From the NCBI GenBank assembly GCA_016648135.1, contig JADDOH010010020.1, positions 1 to 64,000 of the forward strand: a DNA stretch of 64,000 nucleotides, read 5' to 3'. This DNA is from Agrypnia vestita. Taxonomy: Eukaryota > Arthropoda > Insecta > Trichoptera > Phryganeidae. Positions 32,277 to 43,296 of this stretch are shown here, piece by piece (positions within the stretch are counted from its first letter, which is position 1; each line of letters begins with the position of its first letter). The notes beneath the pieces are model-generated. The model searched no databases. It saw only the letters and a program-made list of their open reading frames with translations, and was not told where the DNA came from. A program made the translations under genes and the position numbers.

Positions 32277-32683
32277 ATTGAAGGCGTTCCTATAAAAAGG
32301 GTCTATAAAAACAAAATTTTGCAGGAGAGGGGAAAAACACTTTATGAAATAAATAACCAGAATCTCCGATTTTCATTTTCTAAAATTCACTTGCCTCTTA
32401 TTTATGTTTTCTTTGTTTTTATGTTATTAAGCAATCAGGGTGACATCTTGGAACTGTCGGCATTCGTCATATTTGTTCCTTCCAGATGAATTTAGAGGAA
32501 TGTAGACTCTTTTTCCACGTTGGCTTTCTAACTTTTGAGGTCGAATTTAGCAAGATTGAGTTGAAATCATGGAAAATAAATACCGCACATGGTGCGTACT
32601 GTTATACAGATCATTTTAAAATAATATAATCACTTTTTGATCTGATGTACTATATAGACCCTTTTTATAGGGACGCCTTCAAT
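32277..32683. mobile_element. 407-bp TIR element with TA target duplication
   Basis: 31-bp inverted ends beginning ATTGAAGGCGTTCCTATAAA match with one difference, flanked by TA on both sides (32275-32276, 32684-32685). It has no coding capacity. A TA duplication is typical of Tc1/mariner-type MITEs, but the terminal sequence is not one I can assign. Confidence 0.75.
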
Positions 32684-32689
32684 TAGTAT

Positions 32690-32785
32690 GCGTCTGTCCT
32701 GACGAAGATACAGTGGTATCGAAACCAGTAGACGTAAAGTTACTCCAAGTGGTTAATACAAAGTCTTTAATTAAAATTAATTAAT
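32690..32785 (+). repeat. short dispersed repeat Z, copy 2, with GGTATCGAAAC-type phrase
   Basis: 32690-32735 contains cctgacgaagatacagtggt and atcgaaac, a style seen near the ends of several retroelements. 32740-32785 matches 20994-21038. The element identity is unknown. Confidence 0.5.
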
Positions 32786-32789
32786 TACT

Positions 32790-34132
32790 TTATTTTTTGC
32801 TGTCGAAAAGGTCGATTTCAAAATAGTCAAGCCATCGTATTCGCCGGACACGGCCCACTGTGACTTGTTTCTTAACAAAAAAAAAGTGAAAGTATGACGT
32901 TTTGCTAACATTGTGAAGATAAAGATAGAATCGCTGAAAGAGTTAAAGTCCATACCGATAATTTCGTTCCAGAAGAACTTCGGAAAAAGCGCTGGCACGA
33001 GTTTTTATATCTAATGGGCTACATTGAAGGAGACTTACTACTCGTACACTACGCAAAAAACGTGTTTCCAATATTTTACGACTGAATGTATTTTCTCTTT
33101 TATTAATAGAAAAGATATTATTAAAAAATACATTATTGTCCGGACAAACCGTTTTTATTTATTAGTCCCACTTGGTCTTCTCGTGTCATAAAAAATAAAA
33201 TTTTCTCTATTCAGATGAGTATTAGAATTATTTCTCTATTCGTTCAACTACTCATCCTATGTACATACTTTATTTTAATCCGTCCCGACGTCTCAGGCGG
33301 GGAGATTTATTTTTTCGGATGTTTTAATTTGTTTTTGCCAACATTAATTTAACTTCCACAAGAATCTGCATAAATGATCTAGAGTATTCTGAAATCGTAT
33401 AATTACTTGGATTATCTCTGAATATTTAACCCATATTAATTAATTTACCTAAATGTTTCATATTTTATATTGAAATATATTTTTGCATCTCCTCAAATAA
33501 ATCAATAAATCAAATAAATATGTGTATTATTACGTTTTCCGCCGTCATTTTACTTTTTTGTTGTTTACATTCCAGACAAATGAAAAAATGTTAACCCGAC
33601 CAATTTTTCTTACCGATTGGAAGTCAGTGGGGTACGTAAAATTCAGAATTGCTAACCGTCCGCTTCACGGGAATTCATGGTTTCCCAGTATGTCACATCA
33701 CTTTTTGGCACCGTGGCAATAAATGAAAATATTTTTGAATTCGCTCGTAAAATGTTAGCAATCGGTAAATACGAAAAAAGAAGATTTCACGATTCCGTTT
33801 TACATCAATTTATTTGATAACCCACGGTTTCAGCATTTAATATTTTTTGCGAAGCAGACTTCTTAAAAAATTTATTACATTATTTACTATTCCTAATAAA
33901 TATTGTATCATTTTCCGAAATTGGTTTAGTAATTGAACGTCTTCCGAATGTACATTTAACAATGTCATTCATATTTGATGATGCTTCAATATTCTGCCTC
34001 AATATTTTCCTTAAATCTAACATATATTGAAATAGTCTTATTTTTTATTATTGTTTTATGCTTCAACAAGCAAGAGGCCCAATTGCAGATGCGAAACACA
34101 TCACTAAACACCCAGGCTTGAGTAAATCACGT
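32790..34132. other. stretch without recognisable genes
   Basis: AT-rich. ORFs at 32777-32998 and 33522-33722 have no family motif. Confidence 0.4.
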
Positions 34133-34135
34133 AGA

Positions 34136-34219
34136 TTAATTGTGACCTCACCGGGAATCGAACCCGGAACCATCGGTGTGAGAAGCCAGTGTCATGCCTA
34201 CTGTGCTACGAGGGCCGCC
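34136..34219 (-). repeat. tRNA-derived SINE-like fragment, copy 1
   Basis: Minus strand: GGCGGCCCTCGTAGCACAG, then GGCATGACACTGGCTTCTCA, then a perfect T-arm CCGGGTTCGATTCCCGG. It matches 46199-46280 in the same order (CAGCCCAGTTGGCATGACAC, GGTTCCGAGTTCGAATCC). The acceptor ends do not pair, so this is SINE-like rather than a tRNA gene. Confidence 0.65.
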
Positions 34220-34224
34220 CTTAT

Positions 34225-35590
34225 TAATTTATTATTAAGGAATTTGATTATAGATTTTATGTTGTATATTTATAACATAAAATTTAAGATCACAACTAAA
34301 ATTCACAATCTCAAAAATAACTCAGGGAGACTATTTAAAGTGAAAATTCTTACTGTTTGATCCATTAATTATTTTTATTAATTTGTTATATATGAGAAAT
34401 TATATTTGCTCTTCGTAGATTTTTTAAAATATATTTTTCAATTTGTGTAAATTTGGAAATTTTAACATGATTGTATGTTATGTCGTGTATATATATTTAT
34501 GAAGTGATCTTCTTTATTTCAATTTCCCACATCAATTTATTATTTTGCATACATTTTTAATGTATTTTTAAGTATTGACCAATGATTTTCAACCGGTTAG
34601 ATGATACTATATTTATCCTACATCATGTTTATTTATCATTTCCCTTCAGATATGATTCATTGTAAGGTACATTTTTGCGTATTTGATTGAATATGACAAT
34701 AAGCATATCCAATAATATTCTTTAAATTTATTTGTAATTTGTAATAGCTATAACCCGACACAAAGTTGCCTTGGGAAAATTAGTTCCCGAATATTTTATT
34801 GAATCCTCCATCTGTGATCTGTAAATTAGAAATAAAACTACAATTTTCAACCAAAGTGTTATTGCAGTTTTATTTGGTTGCAACCACATTTGACATCGTG
34901 GCTTTTTATATACTTTTCAAATGAGATATATTTTTTGACATTAGATAATGGTTACCTTATGCTTCTTGAGCCATCTCCAATCAAAAATTCCCAATCTTTT
35001 TGTCAGCAAATCTAAAAAAGGCCATTTACTCTTATTTAACCATGGCTACTTAAATGAGCGGAATATTGACAACCACGATAGTCGCCTTCTGCGCTATGTT
35101 AACTGTTTTCAATAATATTGTAACCATATTTTCACGTTGTGCCCGTACTTTCTGTAAATTTGTTTTATGTCGACTCCTGCTTTGGGCGCCTATTAAGGCC
35201 GAGGTGAATTTTTCTCTGTGGGGTAATTTTTTCATTCCTTGACCGATTCTGATGTCATATTAAATTGAGAGAAACATTCTTTACCGTTACCGTTACCTTA
35301 TGGCTCCTGCGGGATAATCTCTCAAGACTTATGGTGTGATTTAAGTGCCCCAGACCAAGCAGGTGGGCCTGAATTACTACCTCCGCTTCTCCACTAAATT
35401 ATGCCAGTTCTAGGACAAAACAAATAATGCTGCAGATTCCCCTGTGTGTAAATAATATTATATTTACTCACGTAATTAATTTAATCAATTTGCACACCGC
35501 ATAAATTATACTAAATTCGGTTCACACGCGTACACTGTTATTTCATTCCACTAACATTTATTTCTACCTATCTGTATAATACCTATTTTA
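34225..35590. other. stretch without recognisable genes
   Basis: No motif-bearing ORF. Overlapping ORFs on both strands at 35050-35242 are likely chance. Confidence 0.4.
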
Positions 35591-35592
35591 AT

Positions 35593-36246
35593 AGGGTAAT
35601 TTCACATTTTACAGATATTTATGAAAATATATGAAAAAGATTCAGAAAAATAAATTATTTTATATAATTCGGTTATTAATGGTCTGGGATAATGTTTTCA
35701 TTCATAATTTTTACAATAAAAATCTTAAAAAATACGATTCTATTGTCACTGTTCGTCTTCGCTTTGTTTTTACTCGTGTTTGCCTGGTGTTTATGTATAT
35801 TTTGCGGTTTTTGTAAACTATTTTAATAAAATAAACGATCTAACACATTTAAAATAATGGAGGACGGATTGTCACAAGGAAAATCCGATAACTTACCCAA
35901 AATCGATGCCTTAAGGTTGGCTTCGTTTTTCTCTAATATTATTTTTTCAAGTTTTTTGGGTACCATACAATATCTACAAAGCTTTTTCCCGGACATTATC
36001 GACGCACTATACAAAAAAAAACCGGCTTCTTCTGGAAAAAAAACGCGTGTTAAACGTCGGATTGACATAAAAATAGCTTCGTGACGTCACTTGCGAAAAT
36101 AAGCGTTTTGGCGGGAGTTTAAAATTATGATTTTCAAAACCGTTTTTTGATGTTAATATACATATATAAATAAAAATCTTTTTTATAAACGTATTTTCTA
36201 AACCAAAATTAAGATTTTTCTATTTAAAAAAATGCGAAATTACCCT
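35593..36246 (+). mobile_element. TIR element of about 654 bp carrying a short ORF
   Basis: Inverted ends AGGGTAATTTCACATTTT (left) and aaaatgcgaaattaccct (right) match over 18 bp with one difference. No target duplication is obvious. The interior holds the ORF at 35857-36084. Confidence 0.6.
35857..36084 (+). CDS. 75-codon ORF inside a TIR element, unknown function
   Basis: Starts at ATG (aaaataATGGAGGACGG) and encodes MEDGLSQGKSDNLPKIDALR, then a hydrophobic stretch (LASFFSNIIFSSFLGTIQYL) and a Lys/Arg-rich tail (KKKPASSGKKTRVKRRIDIK). The 'SxNLPKIDAxxLAxFF' opening resembles the N-termini of multi-copy transposon-associated proteins in insect genomes, as I recall them. That is a weak identification. 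It would be a truncated remnant of a longer protein, kept inside a non-autonomous element. The basic tail could be chance. TGACGTCA lies just after the stop. Confidence 0.35.
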   Translation: MEDGLSQGKSDNLPKIDALRLASFFSNIIFSSFLGTIQYLQSFFPDIIDALYKKKPASSGKKTRVKRRIDIKIAS

Positions 36247-36249
36247 GTT

Positions 36250-37220
36250 GTACGAAATCAACAAAATTTGTATTTTCATTTACACCTTAGTGCTTTTTTT
36301 TGCAATTATTTAATTTTTTATATTTACATGATTACTGTATATGCAATAGTTTATCCTAAGTTTAATGTATTCCTTAGATCGATCCAACTCGTACGTACTT
36401 AGTGTTAAAAAGCTTAAACAACTTTTATTTCTTTCTAATAACGGATTTATCCTTTCTTTATTTCTCGCAACGGGTGCCCAACATCATTCCCAACAATTGG
36501 CATTATTTCCGGATCCGGGCGTAGGGAAGTGTTATATTGACTTGTTCGTGTGGCGCTCATCCATTACGTGGAATGCGGCCTTTGTAACGCGCCCCCCGAA
36601 CATGGCGCAAATTTAATTTCCCATACACCATGCGCCTTTTTTCAGAGGGTTCATTTTAAGTGAAGGGCTTTCTCACCCCACGCAACCCTTCATCCGAGCC
36701 TCGGACATCCGGGCGCTCTCATTCCCTAGCGCCTACCCTCGCCTCTACATACCTACTCAAGTTGCGTACACAGCTTTAATCATTGCAAAGTGGTCGTATT
36801 GAAATATTGCATTTTTATTATTATTTTTCTTAAATATTTAGGTATATGAAGGTACGAAAGACTCCTCCCTTGAACATTCGAGCGTGAGTTACATAAAGGA
36901 ATTGCGAGCGTGTAAGGTACGCAGGTAATATGGAAAAGGAGAATAAAAACTGAATTCACTCAATGAAGATTTTTTCATTTACAGGCTGTTTAAAATTACA
37001 ATTTATTATGGCGACGTAACCGAAGTCGGGAAGAGAATAAGGTTCCGTGTGTGTGGCGTATTCTAATCGCCCTGTATCATGGACGATGATAAAAATATCA
37101 TTTATGTGTTTAGGTGTAGAATAAAAAAAATTGCAAAACGAATTTCACTCTTGGGAAAAATCTGAAGATACATCAAAACAGAATCTCAGATCTGTAGCAG
37201 TATTCTATTCCTGGCTAATT
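36250..37220. other. unassigned stretch with a GC-richer middle
   Basis: 36460-36780 is GC-rich relative to its surroundings (cgcgccccccgaacatggcg). No motif in its ORF. Confidence 0.4.
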
Positions 37221-37224
37221 AAGA

Positions 37225-37693
37225 AGAATTGAAAGAATTGTCAATACTCTAAAATAAAGCAGTTAGAATTATAGTAAAATGAAATCGGTATACAAGATTC
37301 AAAGTTATGCTAGAAAGTTTACAAATAATGATATTTAGACAAATAATTAAATTTAATGTACTTTTGTTTGTATGTAAAATTGAATTCTTAAAAAAATATA
37401 GAAAAAAAACATCATGAACCATGACCACTGCACAAGAAGATTGAATGATATTACCTTTTAGAAAGAAAAAACACTGCAAGAAAAGATCGCACAATTCAAT
37501 CATACACAGTGGAGTGAAATTATATATAAAACTACCGGGGGTCATGAGGGATGAAGATAATGTAACAACTTTTAAGAAGAAGCTGAAAAATTTGTTTTGT
37601 TGGTTGTTACATTTGAATGAAAAAAAATATATATGTAATTTTGTTTATATTACTAAATATAAATTATTGTATTACCTACTAGAAAATAAATAA
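37225..37693 (+). pseudogene. non-LTR retrotransposon RT C-terminal fragment
   Basis: Plus-strand LINE end. Upstream fragments in shifting frames read VRIIVK, NRYTRFKVMLESLQIM and RQIIKFNVLLFVCKIEFLKK. The last open part reads SHNSIIHSGVKLYIKLPGVM, RDEDNVTTFKKKLKNLF, then a hydrophobic/aromatic tail and a stop. 'RYTxxxxML..L.W..V.Q.I..N.....FK', then 'SxFYxGVKLYNxLP...K....FKxxLKxFL', is the typical end of Jockey/CR1-like RT proteins. Several frameshifts are needed to join the parts. An A-rich end at 37683-37702 follows, directly before the M2 MITE. Confidence 0.8.
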
Positions 37694-37704
37694 AATAAAA
37701 AATT

Positions 37705-37888
37705 GATATTTTAAAACGAGCCGTACGGATGTATACAGATTCGATTCTCGACGTTTCGCCGGAGTTATATCGCTGCGTCTTCTGGAGAGTGCTCTCTCGA
37801 TGCGGGGTCAACGACGTACGAGACTCCAGAAGACGCTGTGATATGACTCCAGCAAAACGTCGAGAATGATTGGTATAAAATATCCGTT
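37705..37888. mobile_element. foldback MITE (family M2), copy 3, full palindrome
   Basis: Main arms 37744-37788 (attctcgacgtttcgccgga...) and 37822-37867 (gactccagaagacgc...aacgtcgagaat) pair with few mismatches. The outer parts gatattttaa and tataaaatatc also pair. No ORF. It inserted right at the A-rich end of the LINE. Confidence 0.75.
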
Positions 37889-37889
37889 T

Positions 37890-39295
37890 TATTTCAACAC
37901 CTTAATATTATGTTTCGAGCCTCATTCCAAGACATCGGCAAGTTAGTCGTATTCTCATAACACAAGCGTTTAGTTTATCTTTAAAATAGTAAGAATATTG
38001 ATGCGACACGCATTAAACAGCAATTGATCGAAGATGCCAATATTTTCTTTCCGTATCGTCGTCATCTGCGGGGATTTACTTTTAGCCTGATTCTGCCCGA
38101 ATCTAGTCACGGTATTTCTTCGGGTCGAATATCGAGCGAAATCGTGCAAGTAATGCGAGTTACGATCTATTCACAGGGCAAAGTTATAGTCGTCGGTAGG
38201 CCACAATACGTGGCTAACACATTCACCACCGGAGGGTGTCCACATGCTGTGTATTATTGTGATTCATAGCCCATGCCGCCCACGCCCGAAGCGCCCGATT
38301 AAAGACTACGTACATACTTGCTGCTTTATTATCCAATTTTACCATCTTATCTTTGATTTATTAACTTTTTTAACCGTAAAAATTACCCGTCTGATAGTAA
38401 GTGTTATTTTATTATATTAACCATTCTCCGGCTGACTTGCGAGATTTAGCTAGAGCACATTTTGTCTTTTAATACTGACTAGTTGTAACCCGTCAAAAAA
38501 GTCGGTAAGAGTGAAACGAAAATTTTAATTATTGTTAAAACATGAACTATCTATGATATAGCGTATCGAATTTTTTTTTTTGTTCGAATGAGAGTAGTTT
38601 GACCTTTGTGGGACAACATACACCTTTTGCCATTTTAAAATGTTAATGAACAATGACAACAAAACGAATTTCGTGTGTGCAATAGTTACATCAAAGAAAA
38701 TGTTGAATTTGTGTGTATTTTTTGATGCCTCGAGATGGTGTAAACCCTTAAGATTGCTATTTACCACGAGTTGGTTATTCCATAATATCGCAGTTTATAC
38801 ATTAACTAAGTTCGTTGGAAAGTTAGAAGCTTACTCACTATTCGTGAAGCGAGTAAAATACTGCAGCCATCTGTCATCCAAAATAAATACGCAGCTGGCG
38901 TAACATTATGTAAATTTACCTTTAAAATCTTTTCCGTAAAACTCCACAACGCAACACGTATATCGTGCATACAACGAAATACGAACATTTCGTAAAAAAT
39001 TTGTTCGCTCCAGAAAAAGCACTTATTACATTGAGCCGCGAGTCGGCGTCACCGGCGGCGAACGTGTTAATCAGGGGGGCGAGTTTAAAAGCCGCCGACA
39101 TAACTCACCACTCCGGTGGTTTAATGTGCCGCCGCTTTTACGTCCAACCCCCTCGCGCCGCCCCCGCTGCACGAGCCGTTCTTCGTACGGCTGAGCCCTT
39201 TCAACAACATTGCATCTCTTTTGCGACGCTCTTTATCGTAACAATATATTTTTATTAAAGACGCTTCGATCGATACATTCCACTGTACAAAGTAG
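37890..39295. other. unassigned stretch, GC-rich at its right end
   Basis: 39020-39240 is GC-rich (gagtttaaaagccgccgaca). ORFs at 38024-38269, 38640-38903 and 38965-39258 have no recognised domain. Confidence 0.4.
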
Positions 39296-39350
39296 AATTC
39301 ACTTGCTTACTTACCTTCACGCCATCACACATAAGTAAGCGAGTGAATTC
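39296..39350. repeat. inverted repeat at a LINE end
   Basis: gaattcacttgcttactta and taagtaagcgagtgaattc are inverted copies (19 bp, one mismatch) separated by about 16 bp. The right arm interrupts what should be continuous LINE 3' sequence when compared with copy A. Confidence 0.8.
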
Positions 39351-39598
39351 TTGAAGCTGCTGAAGCTCTTCTGTCCTGACGTACAACTCTCGCCTCATCC
39401 ACATTCATACATCTTCGCATGCAAGCACGACGGTTGCTGAGGCTTTTAACTGGGCCATCCTCCAACACTTATAGTATCTGATCATGCCAGATCTTGCGCG
39501 GACTCCGCCTATTTCTGTTGCCTTCAACACTCGCCCCGTATATTTTCTTTACCATCCTTTCCTCGCTCACACGTTCTACATGACCAAACCATCTGAGT
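39305..39598 (-). pseudogene. LINE 3' end (copy C), minus strand
   Basis: Collinear with copy A. Plus-strand words cttctgtcctgac, tctcgcctcatccacattca, acatcttcgcatgcaagc, gaggcttttaactgggccat and ccaaaccatctgag all occur in the same order. The minus-strand translation gives the same C-terminal region (RPRKxW-type to the end) but is broken by frame changes, and the end differs by the inserted inverted-repeat arm at 39330-39350. It breaks off at 39598. Inactive. Confidence 0.7.
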
Positions 39599-39599
39599 G

Positions 39600-40240
39600 T
39601 GAGGAATCACAACAATCATTTGTCTGAAATCATTTTTTGTATTACATTAACCTCACCACACTAAAAAAAAACTCAAACTGTAATCACCAAATCTATTCTA
39701 GCCTACCATCTATCTACATACTCGTATTATATTATGGCTTTCTCTCTTTTTTCATCCGTTCCCTTCCACATTATTTACTTCACATTTCAATATGTATTAT
39801 TTTGTATTGTTAATCTTTATAATTAGACTAATCATTATCATTTTTATTGCTGTCGTAAAAGTACGTCGTTAAGATTCCGTAAACAAATCTAATATTGTCG
39901 GGCATAGTTTAGTAGTAAAATATTCGAAATTTCTGTGCAAATCTCGGCCTACGGCAGAATTGCAGACTACACTATACACTGTAGACTACACTATATCGAT
40001 AGCGGATTTGGTTTAATGATACGCTCGCCGTTGAATATAAATAAATCTTAGTTAATCATCTTCATGATTAGATGACCCCTAGGTCTTCACCATTGCACTT
40101 ATTATCGGTCGTCCATAATTTATATACATTTCCAAATTTGACTATTGATCATTACAGTTTCCAGGGAATTATATTAACATTCATTAAATCATTTTACAAA
40201 ATTATTTTTATCAGGCATGAAATATTTTTAATGAAATTTA
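39600..40240. other. AT-rich stretch without recognisable genes
   Basis: Nothing recognised apart from a short direct repeat (gactacactata at 39964 and 39982). Confidence 0.35.
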
Positions 40241-40242
40241 AA

Positions 40243-40321
40243 ATTAATTAAATTTTAATGAATATTATTATTAAGTTCTGCAGGTTAAGTGTTATTTTAA
40301 ATGTGACAGCTGTTTCGGCTT
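40243..40321 (+). repeat. dispersed repeat Y, copy 2
   Basis: attttaatgaatattattat, gttctgcaggttaa, and gtgttattttaaatgtgaca match 14101-14176. Confidence 0.6.
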
Positions 40322-40486
40322 GCATGAAAGATATATAAGTTAAGTTTCATAATCTTAGCTAACTCGATCGAGTGACCACTCTGCATGTATATTATCTTGG
40401 TAATTTTATTATTATTATTTATTATGTTATGTTTATTATGTTCTCTTCATCACATTGTTCCCGAAACATGTAGATTTTATATCTAA

Positions 40487-41115
40487 GGGTACGAACATGC
40501 CAAAGATGCCTCACTGCGATACCTCGCGGTCGCGGTTTCAGCTCGCTATCTCGATGTCGATACTCGCTGTTTACATGGATGGCGGTGCGAACATGTCGGT
40601 TCAGTCGCACCTCGATGTCGATACTCGCTATCCCACAAAGCAGGAATATTAAAAATCAAATCAATTAGCACCTCCTTATCCATAATTCAATTCACAGTAT
40701 TTATCAAGTAAAAACAGTTTAAAAGATAACTATAGCGATCGTGACATGAGCAATACGGGATTAATGACAGATGACAGATCCATTTGTTTTTACATCGCGG
40801 TCGACAGCGAGCAGCGATGTGATCTGGATCGTGATTGGACAGATTCGCTAGGCTGAGGCGAATATGACCAATCACGAGCCAGAACACATCGCTGCTCGCG
40901 GTCGACCGCGATGTGAAAACAAAATATTTTGTTATCACGAAAGCATCGAGCTAAACCTCCATGTAGGCCGCGATGTATCGCAGTGAGGTATCTTTCGGCA
41001 TGTGCGTGCGTATCTACTAGCGTGTATTTGTTTTACATGGAGGTGACATCGAGATAGCGAGCTAAACCGCGACCGCGAGGTATCGCAGTGAAGCATCTTT
41101 GGCATGTTCGTACCC
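40487..41115. mobile_element. 629-bp CG-rich PIF/Harbinger-like MITE, TAA target duplication
   Basis: Terminal inverted repeats of about 69 bp start GGGTACGAACATGCCAAAGA and differ by one substitution and one indel. TAA flanks both ends (40484-40486, 41116-41118). The right end contains a second, diverged copy of the terminal module at 40944-41010, in tandem with 41047-41115. A separate inner palindrome has arms 40791-40838 and 40868-40916. ctcgatgtcgatactcgct occurs twice in the left half. No transposase is present. Confidence 0.8.
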
Positions 41116-41119
41116 TAAT

Positions 41120-42400
41120 AAAGCGATGAAAACACAGTGATTTGTGTTTTATTTTAATAATAATGTCACCACAAATTTCAAGCCTTCATTCAAAAGAAAA
41201 AATATTCTTCTAACAATTTAATTTTTAATTTCATTGAATTACGTTTGAACATAAAAATGTTATGTTATGGTCTTAAAACCATGGCGAAAATAGTTTGTCT
41301 AGTTTTTAAACTTAAGTAATGGTTTGTAGATGTCAAACTCTGTTAAAAATTAAATTTCGCAGTTTTACTTAAAAGAGTTTTTCTTTAGAGGTACAACTGT
41401 CACAGACTAAAATAATCTTAGTTAAATATTCATTATTTACCCACCCTTTTCGAATTTCTTACATGATCCATGTAGCATTATATTAACTTTTAGTTCAATT
41501 AAATGTTAATCTACCTGGATATTGTGAGACTTTAACTTCAACTGTAACATTGTTTTAATTTAACTTTATCGAGACTTAGATGCAAACTAGACTAATTGCA
41601 GTGCTCAGGTGGGAAGAACCGAAGTTGTACCATCAGATACAATTAGCGAACTAGGGATAAATGCAAATTTGATTCTAGCAATATTGATTCATTTGATAAA
41701 GTTCACTTTGACGGCTTTCCTGTGTATGACGAATTGTATGGTAAAGCGAATTTAAGATTGGTAAGAAAAAATCTATTACGCCAGTCTTGAAGCTTGCCAA
41801 GATGCGAGTGATGATCAAATCTTACATTTAAGCTGGAGTAATTAAGAGGCTCTTATACTTTCAATATTGGCATTAGTTTAATCACTTCCCGCTAAAAATG
41901 GCGCTAGTTTCGCTCAAACATGTATTATTTAAGCACAAAAAACGATAGCGAGAAATATACAATACTATAAAACGAAATAGAAATGTGCAAACTTTAACGC
42001 CTGACCTTTTAACTGCGTAGTGCTACATACGTAACCCTTTCTACATGAACGTAAGTTTTGCAAGTTTGGCGAAATTTTTCTGTACAATAATTATTCGATC
42101 CTTATATTAGAGATGTGACAAAGCCGACCATGCAATGGATATTGTTTCTTTCTGAAATTTCACTCAAAATTTGCTTTTTTATGCTATTTTTCTGATTTTT
42201 AAGAAAAACATTTTTTTAAGATCTCCATTACATGTAATATATTATTTATATTATATGTTATTATTTTTTCTTTAGCGTTGAAAAATTGTATGACGTGTGT
42301 GAATTTTCACTATATTTTTTATTGTTTTATAACATTTTGTCTAATATCAATGTTAAATAATTCAAATAAAAACCATTTAAAAAAATTATGCGTGTACTTA
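41120..42400. other. AT-rich stretch without recognisable genes
   Basis: Nothing recognised beyond a small hairpin (aaaacacagtgatttgtgtttt) at 41129-41150. Confidence 0.35.
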
Positions 42401-42403
42401 TGT

Positions 42404-42958
42404 ATGTGCGTTAGAAGTTATACTTAAAAAGTAGAATAAAGACAAAATAATAATAATAATAATATTTTCGTTGTCTGTCCGTTACTTAATGGAAAGACGA
42501 CTTTAGATATTTAGAATGTGACAAGCAATCAGCGCTCAACTCATGTTGCGCGGTCACGCAAAAGTTGTTATTAATTACTATACAGTCGTACACCCATGAA
42601 AATATGGTTAAGTATAAAGAGAATATAGAAATAAAAATATTCTGAATTATCTTTTCAAAACTGACCATAATAAACGATTATAAAAAACATTCATGCATGT
42701 ATGCGGTAGAAGTAATATTTAAAAACTAAAATAAAGACAAATTATATATTAATGATGCTCAAAGTATTGAGTTGTATAAATCTACACTGATCATTGTCTA
42801 TTACTGTATTGAATTCTATGAAAAGAATGAAAACTCATACTTACAGAAATGTAACCTCAAATATCTAAATATAATAATTTGGTTGTCTATCCGTAACTTG
42901 CTGGAATGACAACTTTATATAATTAGAGTGTGACACGCAATCAGTGCATGGCTCACGA
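42404..42958 (+). repeat. duplicated repeat unit (two diverged copies)
   Basis: gttagaagttatacttaaaa...gaataaagacaaa at 42410 recurs at 42703 as ggtagaagtaatatttaaaa...aataaagacaaa. ttcgttgtctgtccgttact...gtgacaagcaatcag at 42469 recurs at 42880 as ttggttgtctatccgtaact...gtgacacgcaatcag. The second unit is longer. A piece also occurs at 31322-31350. Confidence 0.65.
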
Positions 42959-42959
42959 T

Positions 42960-43288
42960 TATTTAAAAAGTATAATAAAAAACGATTAACGGAACATATA
43001 AACGAAAACAAAACGATTCATTAAAACAGGGTATTTAAATAATACAACATATAAAGATGTTATAAAAGGAAAAAAGAAGGATTCATAAGATCCGATTATA
43101 TGAACTGGGGTAAAACGATTCATAAAAAATATCGACAATTGACCACAATAAATAAAAATATATAACGACGGACGACAAAAATGGAGCATATAAACGGTTC
43201 CTATTAAGGAACGGGCTATTAAGCCGGAGGATAAATTAATAATCGGGTTTTGCAAAATGATTTAATAAGTTTATATGTTCAATTTAGT
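42960..43288. other. AT-rich stretch
   Basis: Repeated aaacgattca/acgattcat words but no clear unit; no gene recognised. Confidence 0.35.
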
Positions 43289-43296
43289 CGCCCGAC

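Noticed and set aside
34058..34360. 100-codon plus-strand ORF
   Set aside because: Likewise translates through a SINE-like tRNA head (SPGIEPGTIGVR).
40487..41115. CRISPR-like repeat array
   Set aside because: The repeated words are part of inverted terminal modules of a TAA-flanked transposon, not regularly spaced direct repeats, and the DNA is eukaryotic.
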